Both the position numbers and the translations under genes were made by a program. Of a stretch of DNA of 64,000 bases, positions 51,656-60,279 are shown piece by piece. Below the pieces are notes generated by a model, which searched no databases, was not told where the DNA came from, and saw only the letters and a list, made by a program, of their open reading frames with translations. The stretch lies in the NCBI RefSeq assembly GCF_020883495.1, contig NZ_CP086610.1, positions 3,489,001-3,553,000 on the forward strand, read 5' to 3'. The DNA comes from Shinella zoogloeoides. GTDB taxonomy: Bacteria > Pseudomonadota > Alphaproteobacteria > Rhizobiales > Rhizobiaceae. Position 1 is the stretch's first letter; the number at the start of each line of letters is the position of its first letter.

Positions 51656-52672
51656 ATGAGGGCCGTCGTCTGCATCGAACCCGGCCGCCTCGAGGCGGTC
51701 GAGCGTCCGGCACCGGAAGCGCCGCCGGAGGGCTGGGTGCGCCTTGCCGTCAGCCATGTCGGCATCTGCGGCACGGACTATCATATCTTCGAGGGCAAGC
51801 ACCCGTTCCTCGAATATCCCCGCATCATGGGCCATGAGGTTTCCGCCACGGTGCTCGATCCGGGCACGAGCGGCTTTCCCGCCGGCGCACCTGTCGTGGT
51901 GAACCCCTATATTTCCTGCGGCGCCTGCATCGCTTGCCGCAAGGGCAAGCCGAACTGCTGCACGGCCATCCGCGTGCTCGGCGTCCACACGGACGGGGCC
52001 TTCTGCGAGGAAATCCTGCTTCCGGCCGAAAACCTCTACCCCGCCGACGGCCTTTCGCTGGAAGCGGCCGCGACGGTGGAGTTCCTTGCCATCGGTGCCC
52101 ATGCCGTGCGCCGCTCGCTCGCCCCGGCCGGTTCGCGCGCCCTCGTCATCGGCGCCGGCCCCATCGGTCTCGGCACGGCGCTCTTCTCCCGCATTGCCGG
52201 TCATGACGTCACGCTGATGGACACATCCGGCGAACGGCTCGCCATGGCGGCGGAACGTTTCGGCTTCGAAAGCGGCCTTCTCGCCGGCCCGTCCTCGGTG
52301 GAGGAGGTTGCCAGGGCCACCAACGGCGATGGCTTCGATGTCGTCTTCGATGCGACGGGCTACGGCAAGTCCATGGAAGCGGCCTTTTCCTATGTCGCCC
52401 ATGGCGGCGCGCTGGTGCTGGTGAGCGTGGTGAAGGACGAGATCCGCTTCTCCGACCCGGAATTTCACAAGCGCGAAATGATGCTGATCGGCAGCCGTAA
52501 CGCCACCCGCGTCGACTTCGAACATGTGATGGCAAGCATCCGCGCCGGCCATGTGCCGGTGGAGGCGCTGGTGACCCATCGCACGACGCTCGACCGGGTG
52601 CCCATTGACCTTGCCCGCTGGGCGACGGAAAAATCCGGTCTTATCAAGGCCATCGTGCGCGTTGGCGCATAA
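51656..52672 (+). CDS. Zinc-dependent alcohol dehydrogenase (MDR, sugar-acid dehydrogenase-like)
   Basis: A 338-residue medium-chain dehydrogenase. Catalytic zinc ligands are in HVGICGTDYHIFEGKHP (Cys) and MGHEVS (His, Glu). The structural zinc loop CGACIACRKGKPNCC (about 89-103) is complete. The NAD-binding fold begins ALVIGAGPIGLG near 164. It is closest in look to L-galactonate/L-idonate 5-dehydrogenases. In this locus a fuconate-type acid or a polyol could be the substrate. It is translationally near-coupled to the permease gene. Confidence 0.87.
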   Translation: MRAVVCIEPGRLEAVERPAPEAPPEGWVRLAVSHVGICGTDYHIFEGKHPFLEYPRIMGHEVSATVLDPGTSGFPAGAPVVVNPYISCGACIACRKGKPNCCTAIRVLGVHTDGAFCEEILLPAENLYPADGLSLEAAATVEFLAIGAHAVRRSLAPAGSRALVIGAGPIGLGTALFSRIAGHDVTLMDTSGERLAMAAERFGFESGLLAGPSSVEEVARATNGDGFDVVFDATGYGKSMEAAFSYVAHGGALVLVSVVKDEIRFSDPEFHKREMMLIGSRNATRVDFEHVMASIRAGHVPVEALVTHRTTLDRVPIDLARWATEKSGLIKAIVRVGA

Positions 52673-52687
52673 GGGAAGGACATCTCC

Positions 52688-53419
52688 ATGAGCAATCTTC
52701 AGGGCAAGACCGTGCTGGTGACGGCAGCGGGGCAGGGCATCGGACGCGCCTCGGCGCTGGCCTTCCAGAAAGCCGGCGCGACGGTGATCGCCACCGACGT
52801 CAATCCCGCGACGCTGGCGAGCCTTGCGGATGAGAGCGGCATCGCTACGCGCATCCTCAACGTGCTCGACGATGCGGCCGTTTCCGCCGTCGTCGCCGAT
52901 ATCGGCCGCATCGACGTGCTCTTCAACTGCGCCGGCGTCGTCCATGGCGGCACCATCCTGGAAATGAAGGAGGACGACCTCGCCTTCGCCTGGAACCTCA
53001 ACGTGCTCGCTATGGTGCGCACCATCCGCGCCGTGCTGCCGGGCATGCTGGAGCGCGGCGACGGGTCCATCGTCAACATGGCCTCGGTCGCCTCCAGCGT
53101 GAAGGGCGTGCCGAACCGCTTCGCCTATACCGTCACCAAGGCCGCCGTCATCGGCCTCACCAAATCGGTCGCCGCCGACTATGTGGCCAAGGGCATCCGC
53201 TGCAACGCCATCTGCCCCGGCACCGTGGAAAGCCCCTCGCTGCAGGACCGCATGCGCGCTGGCGGCGATTACGATGCGGCCCGCGCCGCCTTCATCGCCC
53301 GCCAACCGATGGGCCGCATCGGTACGCCGGAAGAGGTGGCCGATCTTGCGGTGCACCTTGCCGGCGCCACCTATACGACGGGTCAGGCCTATGTCATCGA
53401 CGGCGGCTGGACGGGCTGA
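52688..53419 (+). CDS. Short-chain dehydrogenase (2-keto-3-deoxy-L-fuconate dehydrogenase-like)
   Basis: A 243-residue SDR. The cofactor motif TAAGQGIGRA (residues 12-21), D37-type NAD selectivity in IATDVNPATL, NCAGVVHGG, serine in NMASVASS, and the YTVTK catalytic motif are all seen. The SRR-free, PGTVESPSLQDRM-containing C-terminal region resembles BDH2/KDF dehydrogenases. It is 15 bases after the zinc dehydrogenase and is the last gene of the sugar locus. A short CGCGAA/TTCGCG hairpin follows without a T run. Confidence 0.87.
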   Translation: MSNLQGKTVLVTAAGQGIGRASALAFQKAGATVIATDVNPATLASLADESGIATRILNVLDDAAVSAVVADIGRIDVLFNCAGVVHGGTILEMKEDDLAFAWNLNVLAMVRTIRAVLPGMLERGDGSIVNMASVASSVKGVPNRFAYTVTKAAVIGLTKSVAADYVAKGIRCNAICPGTVESPSLQDRMRAGGDYDAARAAFIARQPMGRIGTPEEVADLAVHLAGATYTTGQAYVIDGGWTG

Positions 53420-53483
53420 ATCCCGTTCATGCTCGCGAAAGGTTCGCGGGCGTAGGATGCTTTCCGTGGAATGTTGCCACGCA

Positions 53484-53507
53484 GCGAAAACATGTTAGTG
53501 TTTTCGC
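53484..53507. promoter_or_regulatory. Inverted repeat upstream of phaZ
   Basis: GCGAAAACA (53484-53492) pairs perfectly with TGTTTTCGC (53499-53507) around TGTTAG. It is intergenic, 68 bases before the phaZ start. It could be an operator or a hairpin; no T run follows. Confidence 0.45.
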
Positions 53508-53574
53508 AACTGCGCAAACCGGGTGACGATGGTGCGGGGTTCCGACCCGCATCCAGAATGGGGTAACGCGTCCG

Positions 53575-54861
53575 ATGTATTATCAGCTCTACGAACTCAA
53601 CCATGCGATGATGGCGCCCTGGCGGGCTGCCGCGGACCAGATGCGCCTTGCCTTCCGCAATCCGCTCAACCCGCTTTCGCACACCTATTTCGGCCGCTCC
53701 ATGGCGGCGGGCTTCGAGGTTCTGGAGCGAACCACCCGGCGTTACGGCAAGCCGGAATTCGGCCTGCCCACCACCGTCATCGACGGTCAGGACGTCTCGG
53801 TTCACGAGAAGATCGTCTGGCAGCGTCCCTTCTGCAATCTCATTCATTTCGAGCGCTGTCTGCCGGCCGGCCACCGCAAGGATCCGAAGATCCTGATCGT
53901 CGCGCCCATGTCCGGCCACTATGCGACGCTGCTGCGCGGCACGGTCGAGGCCCTGCTGCCCCATGCCGAGGTGCACATCACCGACTGGGTGGATGCGCGC
54001 ATGGTGCCGCTGTCCGAGGGACGCTTCGATCTCGACGACTATATCGATTACGTCATCCAGATGCTTCATGCGCTGGGGCCGGATACCCATGTCATCGCCG
54101 TCTGCCAGCCGGCCGTGCCGGTTCTGGCCGCCGTTTCGGTCATGGAAGCCGAGAACGACCCGCTGTCGCCCTCCTCCATGACGCTGATGGGCGGGCCGAT
54201 CGATACACGCATCAATCCGACGGCGGTCAACAAGCTCGCCAAGGAAAAGCCGATCGAGTGGTTCCGCGACAATGTCATCATGCCGGTGCCGTGGCCGCAG
54301 CCGGGCGTGATGCGCGAGGTCTATCCGGGCTTCCTGCAGCTTTCCGGCTTCATGTCGATGAACCTCGACCGCCATGTCATCGCCCACAAGGAGTTCTTCG
54401 CCCATCTGGTGAAGAACGACGGGGACGCGGCGGAAAAGCACCGCGACTTCTACGACGAATATCTCGCCGTCATGGACCTGACCGCCGAATTCTACCTCCA
54501 GACGGTCGAGACGGTCTTCATGAAGCACGCCCTTCCGAAGGGCGAGATGATGCACCGCACGCGCCCCGTCGACACGACGGCGATCCGCAAGGTGGCGCTG
54601 CTGACCGTCGAGGGCGAGAACGACGATATCTCCGGCGTCGGCCAGACCGAGGCGGCGCAGACCATCTGCACCAACATCCCGGACGACATGCGCATGCACT
54701 ATGTCCAGCCGGATGTCGGCCATTACGGCGTCTTCAACGGCTCGCGCTTCCGCAAGGAGATCGCGCCGCGCATTCTTTCCTTCATGGCCGCCCATGGCAA
54801 AGCCGACAAGGCGAAGCCGATGCCGCGTGTCATCAAGGGCGGCAAGGCCGGCGGCGTCTGA
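53575..54861 (+). CDS. phaZ: Intracellular polyhydroxyalkanoate depolymerase
   Basis: A 428-residue intracellular PHB depolymerase, releasing hydroxybutyrate from storage granules. The nucleophile is a Cys, C177 in IAVCQPAVPV, as in the Ralstonia PhaZ1 class, instead of a Ser lipase box. The Asp in VEGENDDISGVG and the His in DVGHYGVFNG complete the triad. No signal peptide. Length is normal. It stands alone, between the sugar locus and a DUF2852 gene. Confidence 0.94.
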   Translation: MYYQLYELNHAMMAPWRAAADQMRLAFRNPLNPLSHTYFGRSMAAGFEVLERTTRRYGKPEFGLPTTVIDGQDVSVHEKIVWQRPFCNLIHFERCLPAGHRKDPKILIVAPMSGHYATLLRGTVEALLPHAEVHITDWVDARMVPLSEGRFDLDDYIDYVIQMLHALGPDTHVIAVCQPAVPVLAAVSVMEAENDPLSPSSMTLMGGPIDTRINPTAVNKLAKEKPIEWFRDNVIMPVPWPQPGVMREVYPGFLQLSGFMSMNLDRHVIAHKEFFAHLVKNDGDAAEKHRDFYDEYLAVMDLTAEFYLQTVETVFMKHALPKGEMMHRTRPVDTTAIRKVALLTVEGENDDISGVGQTEAAQTICTNIPDDMRMHYVQPDVGHYGVFNGSRFRKEIAPRILSFMAAHGKADKAKPMPRVIKGGKAGGV

Positions 54862-54989
54862 TTTTTGAGGCTCGTTTCAGGCACTTGTCCGATTCCATCA
54901 GGCATCGCCTTGAACGCCATGGGCACGCTGCCCACATCGGATTCACCGGAAACCGGGGTGGTTTCCGCCGATCGTGAGGAAGATTGCAC

Positions 54990-55424
54990 ATGAACCAGTC
55001 AGCACTGATCCGTCCGGACTGGACGCCTGCGACCATCGCCCTGATGGTGCTCGGCTTCGTGGTGTTCTGGCCGCTCGGCCTTGCCATGCTAGCCTACATC
55101 ATCTTCGGCGACCGCCTGAGAACCTTCAAGAAAGACGCCAACGACAGCGTGGACGGCATGTTCGCCTCCTGCCGCGGCAAGTTCCGCGGCGGCCGTGGCC
55201 ATGGCTTCCGCAGCGCCACCGGCAATGTCGCCTTCGACGACTGGCGTGACGCCGAGCTTGCCCGCCTCGACGAGGAGCGCCGAAAGCTCGACGAAATGCG
55301 CGAGGAATTCGACGCCTACAGCCGGGAACTGCGCCGCGCCAAGGACCAGGAGGAGTTCGACCGCTTCATGCGCGAACGCCGCGCCAAGGGCCAGAGCGAC
55401 GTCCCGGGTTTCCCCGCGAACTGA
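54990..55424 (+). CDS. DUF2852 family membrane protein
   Basis: A 144-residue protein of unknown function. It has one membrane region (about residues 14-40, IALMVLGFVVFWPLGLAMLAYIIFGD in part), a Gly/Arg-rich middle (GKFRGGRGHGFRS), and a charged helical, possibly coiled-coil, C-terminal half (DEERRKLDEMREEFDAYSRE). The family is typical of Rhizobiales. ATG at 54990 with GAGGAAG upstream. A terminator follows. Confidence 0.82.
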   Translation: MNQSALIRPDWTPATIALMVLGFVVFWPLGLAMLAYIIFGDRLRTFKKDANDSVDGMFASCRGKFRGGRGHGFRSATGNVAFDDWRDAELARLDEERRKLDEMREEFDAYSRELRRAKDQEEFDRFMRERRAKGQSDVPGFPAN

Positions 55425-55450
55425 ACGGCCTGAACGGATGAACGAAGCGA

Positions 55451-55474
55451 CCGGCGCCCTCAGCGCCGGTTTTT
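55451..55474 (+). terminator. Terminator of the DUF2852 gene
   Basis: CCGGCGC (55451-55457), loop CCTCA, GCGCCGG (55463-55469), followed by TTTTT. It lies 26 bases after the stop. Confidence 0.85.
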
Positions 55475-55507
55475 CGTCGAGGCGTTTCAGCAAGCGCCGA
55501 ATCGGCT

Positions 55508-56281
55508 ATGAAAGGCAGCATGTTTTCCCTGGCTCGCAAGCCCCGCAAGGCCCTGAAGACCCCGCCTCCGCCGGAACGGCGCGAGATCGACGTCAATGGC
55601 AAGGCCGTGCCGCTGACCATAAAGCGCGATCTGCGCGCCACGCGCCTGACGTTACGTATCGAGCCCGGCGGCCGGGCGCTACGCATGACGGTGCCGAACG
55701 GCATCGCCGAGCGCGACATCCGCGATTTCCTCACCCGTCATCAGGGCTGGCTGATGACGAAGCTCGCCAAATTCCGCTCGACCAACGAACTGGAGGATGG
55801 CGGCTATGTCATGATCCGCGGTGTCGCGCATCGCATCGAGGCGACGGGCAGGCTGCGCGGCCTGACCGAGGCCGTCATCGTCGATGACGAAGCCGTGCTG
55901 CGTGTCGGCGGCATGGAGGAGAGCATTCCCCGCCGCATCAGCGATTTCCTGAAGAAGGAGGCGCGGCTGGAACTGGACCGCCTCGTTGCCGTCCATGCGG
56001 GCCGCATCGGCAAGCGTGTGAAGTCCCTGACCCTGCGCGATACGCGTAGCCGCTGGGGCTCCTGTTCGGCGGATGGCGCTCTGAGTTTCTCCTGGCGCAT
56101 CGCCATGGCCCCGCCCCATGTCATCGATTATCTCGCCGCCCATGAGGTGGCGCATCTCGCCGAAATGAACCACAGCCCCGCCTTCTGGTCGCTCTGCGCG
56201 CAGCTCTGCCCGACGACGGAGGAGGCCAAGCGCTGGCTCAAGCGCAACGGCAGCCTGCTGCACGCCGTCGATTTCGGCTAG
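55508..56281 (+). CDS. YgjP-like metallopeptidase (DUF45/M48 family)
   Basis: A 257-residue protein with the DUF45 (YgjP) domain. The zinc site is AAHEVAHLAEMNHSPAFW (about residues 214-231): HEVAH plus the downstream His of NHS. DTRSRWGSCSADGALSFSWR just before it is the conserved family motif. The fold is like SprT/WLM peptidases; the substrate is unknown. ATG at 55508; a Met at codon 5 is an alternative. It converges on the small Pmp3-like gene with 3 bases between stops. Confidence 0.9.
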   Translation: MKGSMFSLARKPRKALKTPPPPERREIDVNGKAVPLTIKRDLRATRLTLRIEPGGRALRMTVPNGIAERDIRDFLTRHQGWLMTKLAKFRSTNELEDGGYVMIRGVAHRIEATGRLRGLTEAVIVDDEAVLRVGGMEESIPRRISDFLKKEARLELDRLVAVHAGRIGKRVKSLTLRDTRSRWGSCSADGALSFSWRIAMAPPHVIDYLAAHEVAHLAEMNHSPAFWSLCAQLCPTTEEAKRWLKRNGSLLHAVDFG

Positions 56282-56284
56282 ATT

Positions 56285-56479
56285 TCACCGCCGATCGGCC
56301 AGCGCCTCGCGGATTTTCCTGTCCGTATTGTACTGTCCCAGCGCATAGACCGCCCAGATGGCGGCCGGCAGCCAGCCGATCAGCGTGACCTGCAGGATGA
56401 GGCAGATGATGCCGGCAATCGGGCGTCCGATGGTGAAGAACACCAGAAAGGGCAGGAGGATGGCGATGATGAGCCGCAT
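56285..56479 (-). CDS. Pmp3/YqaE family small membrane protein
   Basis: A 64-residue protein with two hydrophobic helices (about residues 2-22 and 28-50) and the Pmp3 pattern LIIAILLPFLVFFTIGRP followed by a basic tail. Yeast Pmp3 and plant homologues stabilise membrane potential under salt or cold stress. The open frame extends to 56812, but the ATG at 56479 has GGAG 8 bases upstream and gives the normal family length. It is divergent from trpF. Confidence 0.8.
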   Translation of the reverse strand: MRLIIAILLPFLVFFTIGRPIAGIICLILQVTLIGWLPAAIWAVYALGQYNTDRKIREALADRR

Positions 56480-56609
56480 GGTCGTCTCCGGTCTTGATCT
56501 GCCCTCCATATGGGCGCTGTGCCGGCCCATGCAAGGGTGTCGGTTCCGGCCCTCTTGCCGCCGTCTTTCGGCTCGACTCTTCCGGTGATTCGTGCGACTC
56601 CCATGCCCC

Positions 56610-57284
56610 ATGACACTCGACATCAAAATCTGCGGACTGAGGACCGAAGAGGCCGTCGACAGGGCGGTTGCGCTCGGCGCGAGCCATATCGGCTTCATCT
56701 TCTTTCCCAAAAGCCCGCGCAATATCGAGCCTTCCGATGCCGGCCGTCTGGCGGAGCGGGCGCGCGGCCGCGCGAAGATCGTCGCGGTGACGGTGAATGC
56801 CGACAGCGACACGCTCGACGAGATCGTCGACCAGCTTTCGCCCGATATGCTCCAGCTTCACGGCAGCGAAAGCCCGGAGCGGGTCCTGACCGTCAAGGCC
56901 GTCTATGGCCTGCCGGTCATCAAGGCCTTTTCCGTGCGCGAGGCGGACGACCTGAAGAAGATAGACCCCTATATCGGCATTGCCGACCGGTTCCTCTTCG
57001 ATGCCAAGCCACCGGCCGGCTCCGAGCTTCCGGGCGGCAACGGTGTCTCCTTCGACTGGAACCTCATGCATCTGCTTGACGACGGCGTCGATTACATGCT
57101 TTCGGGTGGGCTGAACAAGGATAACCTCGCCGAGGCCATCCGGATGACCGGCGCGCCGGGCATCGACGCAAGTTCGGGCGTCGAGAGCGCACCGGGCGTC
57201 AAGGACCTCGGCTTGATGGAAGCGTTTTTTGAGGCGGCACGAAAGGCGGAACGCGAGACCGCCGCCGCAGGGAGAGGCAAGTGA
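56610..57284 (+). CDS. trpF: Phosphoribosylanthranilate isomerase
   Basis: A 224-residue TIM-barrel enzyme for the third step of tryptophan synthesis. The catalytic Cys lies in the N-terminal [28 protein letters not shown] follows, and the acid Asp is in FLFDAKPP. The end with [12 protein letters not shown] is typical. ATG at 56610 is used because the family begins just before DIKICG; GTG at 56592 is possible. It overlaps trpB by 4 bases, and trpF-trpB-trpA form a tight operon. Confidence 0.95.
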   Translation: MTLDIKICGLRTEEAVDRAVALGASHIGFIFFPKSPRNIEPSDAGRLAERARGRAKIVAVTVNADSDTLDEIVDQLSPDMLQLHGSESPERVLTVKAVYGLPVIKAFSVREADDLKKIDPYIGIADRFLFDAKPPAGSELPGGNGVSFDWNLMHLLDDGVDYMLSGGLNKDNLAEAIRMTGAPGIDASSGVESAPGVKDLGLMEAFFEAARKAERETAAAGRGK

Positions 57285-58501
57285 ACCAGTCACCCAACCT
57301 GAATTCGTACCGCGCCGGTCCCGACGAGGACGGCCGTTTCGGCATTTTCGGCGGCCGTTTCGTCGCCGAAACCCTGATGCCGCTGATCCTCGATCTTCAG
57401 GAAGAGTGGAACAAGGCCAAGACCGATCCCGCTTTCCAGGCGGAACTGAAGGACCTCGGCGCCCATTATATCGGCCGCCCGAGCCCGCTCTATTATGCCG
57501 AGCGCCTGACGCAGCATCTCGGCGGCGCGAAGATCTACTTCAAGCGCGAGGAGCTGAACCACACCGGCTCGCACAAGATCAACAATTGCATCGGCCAGAT
57601 CCTGCTTGCCAAGCGCATGGGCAAGACGCGCATCATCGCGGAAACCGGCGCCGGCCAGCATGGCGTGGCCTCGGCGACGGTCGCCGCCCGCTTCGGCTTC
57701 CCATGCGTCGTCTATATGGGCGCGACGGACGTGGAGCGTCAGGCCCCGAACGTCTTCCGCATGAAGCTGCTCGGCGCGGAAGTCCGCCCCGTCACGGCCG
57801 GCAGCGGCACGCTGAAGGACGCGATGAACGAGGCGCTGCGTGACTGGGTCACCAATGTCGACGATACCTATTACCTGATTGGCACCGCCGCCGGCCCGCA
57901 TCCCTATCCGGAGCTGGTGCGCGATTTCCAGGCCGTCATCGGCGCGGAAGCGCGCGAGCAGATGCTGGCCGCCGAAGGCCGCCTGCCGGACATGGTCGTT
58001 GCCGCCGTCGGCGGTGGCTCCAACGCCATCGGCATCTTCCATCCCTTCCTCGACGACAAGAACGTCCAGATCGTTGGCGTCGAAGCCGGCGGCAAGGGCC
58101 TCGAGGGCGATGAGCACTGTGCCTCGCTGACGGCCGGCTCGCCGGGCGTGCTGCACGGCAACCGTACCTATCTGCTTCAGGACGCGGACGGCCAGATCAA
58201 GGAAGGTCACTCGATCTCCGCCGGCCTCGACTATCCCGGCATCGGCCCGGAACATGCCTGGCTGCACCAGATCGGCCGCGCCGAATATGTTCCGATCATG
58301 GATGACGAGGCGCTGGAAGCCTTCCAGCTCCTGACGAAGCTCGAGGGCATCATTCCGGCGCTGGAGCCGAGCCATGCCGTCGCCGAGGTGATCAAGCGCG
58401 CGCCGAAGATGGGCAAGGACCAGATCATCCTGATGAACCTCTCCGGCCGCGGCGACAAGGATATCTTCACCGTCGGCAAGATCCTCGGCATGGAGCTCTA
58501 A
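57281..58501 (+). CDS. trpB: Tryptophan synthase beta subunit
   Basis: A 406-residue PLP enzyme joining indole and serine. The PLP lysine is K99 in [28 protein letters not shown] and [16 protein letters not shown] (PLP phosphate site) are intact. [14 protein letters not shown] ends the protein. The length is normal. ATG overlaps the trpF stop, and trpA starts 1 base after its stop. The alpha-beta tunnel complex is encoded by adjacent genes. Confidence 0.98.
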   Translation: MNQSPNLNSYRAGPDEDGRFGIFGGRFVAETLMPLILDLQEEWNKAKTDPAFQAELKDLGAHYIGRPSPLYYAERLTQHLGGAKIYFKREELNHTGSHKINNCIGQILLAKRMGKTRIIAETGAGQHGVASATVAARFGFPCVVYMGATDVERQAPNVFRMKLLGAEVRPVTAGSGTLKDAMNEALRDWVTNVDDTYYLIGTAAGPHPYPELVRDFQAVIGAEAREQMLAAEGRLPDMVVAAVGGGSNAIGIFHPFLDDKNVQIVGVEAGGKGLEGDEHCASLTAGSPGVLHGNRTYLLQDADGQIKEGHSISAGLDYPGIGPEHAWLHQIGRAEYVPIMDDEALEAFQLLTKLEGIIPALEPSHAVAEVIKRAPKMGKDQIILMNLSGRGDKDIFTVGKILGMEL

Positions 58502-58502
58502 G

Positions 58503-59342
58503 ATGACCGCACGCATGGACAAACGCTTCGCGGATCTCGTCGCCGAAGGCCGCCCGGCCCTCGTGACCTATTTCATGGGCGGCGACCCGGACTATGCCAG
58601 TTCGATGGAGATCATGAAGGCGCTGCCGAAGGCCGGCTCCGATGTCATCGAACTCGGCATGCCCTTCTCCGACCCGATGGCCGATGGCCCGGCGATCCAG
58701 GTTGCCGGCCAGCGCGCGCTGAAGGGCGGCCAGACGCTCGCCAAGACGCTGCAGATGGCGCGCGACTTCCGCAAGGAAGACGACGCGACGCCGATCGTGC
58801 TGATGGGCTACTACAATCCGATCTATATCTACGGCGTCGAACGCTTCCTCGACGAGGCGCTTGCGGCCGGCATCGACGGCCTCATCGTCGTCGACCTGCC
58901 GCCGGAAATGGATGACGAGCTGTGCATCCCGGCGCTCGCCCGGAACATCAACTTCATCCGCCTCGCGACCCCGACCACGGACGAGAAGCGTCTTCCGACC
59001 GTCCTGAGAAACACGTCGGGCTTCGTCTACTACGTCTCGATGAACGGCATCACCGGTTCGGCCCTGCCCGATCCCTCGCTCATCGGCGGCGCGGTCGGCC
59101 GCATAAAGGCCCATACGAAACTGCCCGTCTGCGTCGGCTTCGGCGTCAAGACGGCCGAGCATGCCCGCGCCATCGGCGCATCCGCGGACGGTGTCGTCGT
59201 CGGCACCGCCATCGTCAACCAGATCGCCTCCAGCCTCACGGCGGACGGCAAGGCGAGCGCCGCCACCGTCGCCGGTGTCGAGACGCTGGTCAGGAGCCTC
59301 GCATCGGGCGTGCGTGCATCGCGCCTTGCGGCGGCAGAGTAA
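58503..59342 (+). CDS. trpA: Tryptophan synthase alpha subunit
   Basis: A 279-residue TIM-barrel subunit that splits indole-3-glycerol phosphate. The catalytic Glu lies in [19 protein letters not shown] (about residues 46-64) and the Asp in [20 protein letters not shown] binds phosphate. It begins 1 base after trpB and ends 39 bases before accD. A short palindrome lies in that gap, so accD may be expressed together with trp or on its own. Confidence 0.97.
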   Translation: MTARMDKRFADLVAEGRPALVTYFMGGDPDYASSMEIMKALPKAGSDVIELGMPFSDPMADGPAIQVAGQRALKGGQTLAKTLQMARDFRKEDDATPIVLMGYYNPIYIYGVERFLDEALAAGIDGLIVVDLPPEMDDELCIPALARNINFIRLATPTTDEKRLPTVLRNTSGFVYYVSMNGITGSALPDPSLIGGAVGRIKAHTKLPVCVGFGVKTAEHARAIGASADGVVVGTAIVNQIASSLTADGKASAATVAGVETLVRSLASGVRASRLAAAE

Positions 59343-59344
59343 AG

Positions 59345-59360
59345 TTCCCACATGGGAACC
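59345..59360. promoter_or_regulatory. Short palindrome between trpA and accD
   Basis: GTTCCCACATGGGAAC has 7-bp arms (GTTCCCA/TGGGAAC) around CA. It starts 2 bases after the trpA stop and lies 21 bases before the accD start. It could be an operator or an mRNA hairpin. Confidence 0.4.
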
Positions 59361-59381
59361 GTTGTAACGGGAGTCTAGACC

Positions 59382-60278
59382 GTGAACTGGATCACGAATT
59401 ACGTTCGGCCGAAGATCAACTCGATGCTTGGCCGCCCTGACCGGGATGTACCGGAAAACCTCTGGATCAAGTGCCCGGAAACCGGCGAGATGGTGTTCCA
59501 TCGCGATCTCGAGGAAAACAAGTGGGTCATCCCGGCTTCGGGCTACCACATGAAGATGCCGGCCAAGGCCCGCCTCAAGGACCTCTTCGACGAGGGCGTC
59601 TACGAGTCCCTGCAGCAGCCGAAGGTGGCGCAGGACCCGCTGAAGTTCCGCGATTCTAAGAAGTATACGGACCGCCTGAAGGACAGCCGCGCCAAGACCG
59701 AGCTGGAAGACACGATCCTTGCCGGCGTCGGCAAGGTGCGCGGCGTCAAGCTCGTCGCCGTCGTGCATGAATTCGCCTTCATGGCCGGCTCGCTCGGCAT
59801 TGCCGCCGGCGAGGCGATCATCAAGGCCTTCGAACGCGCCATTGCGGAAAAGTGCCCGCTCGTCATGTTCCCCGCCTCCGGCGGCGCGCGCATGCAGGAA
59901 GGCATCCTCTCGCTCATGCAGCTTCCGCGCACCACGGTCGCCGTGGAAATGCTGAAGGAAGCGGGCCTGCCCTATATCGTCGTGCTCACCAACCCGACGA
60001 CGGGCGGCGTGACGGCTTCCTACGCCATGCTGGGCGATATCCACCTTGCCGAGCCGGGTGCGGAAATCTGCTTCGCCGGCAAGCGCGTCATCGAACAGAC
60101 CATCCGCGAGAGGCTGCCCGAGGGCTTCCAGACCTCGGAATACCTGCTCGATCACGGCATGGTCGACATGGTCGTCAAGCGCCATGACATTCCCGAAACG
60201 CTGGCCCGCCTTCTGAAGATCCTGATGAAGAAGCCGGCGGCTTCCGCGAACGGCGCCCTTGCCATCGCGGCCCAGTGA
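59382..60278 (+). CDS. accD: Acetyl-CoA carboxylase carboxyltransferase beta subunit
   Basis: A 298-residue subunit that, with AccA, transfers carboxyl from biotin to acetyl-CoA in fatty acid synthesis. The crotonase-like core has [19 protein letters not shown] and [18 protein letters not shown]. In the N-terminal zinc-ribbon region ([14 protein letters not shown], then [12 protein letters not shown]) only one of the four E. coli cysteines is left, a known trait in Rhizobiales-type AccD. GTG start at 59382. folC starts 1 base after the stop. Confidence 0.96.
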   Translation: MNWITNYVRPKINSMLGRPDRDVPENLWIKCPETGEMVFHRDLEENKWVIPASGYHMKMPAKARLKDLFDEGVYESLQQPKVAQDPLKFRDSKKYTDRLKDSRAKTELEDTILAGVGKVRGVKLVAVVHEFAFMAGSLGIAAGEAIIKAFERAIAEKCPLVMFPASGGARMQEGILSLMQLPRTTVAVEMLKEAGLPYIVVLTNPTTGGVTASYAMLGDIHLAEPGAEICFAGKRVIEQTIRERLPEGFQTSEYLLDHGMVDMVVKRHDIPETLARLLKILMKKPAASANGALAIAAQ

Positions 60279-60279
60279 C

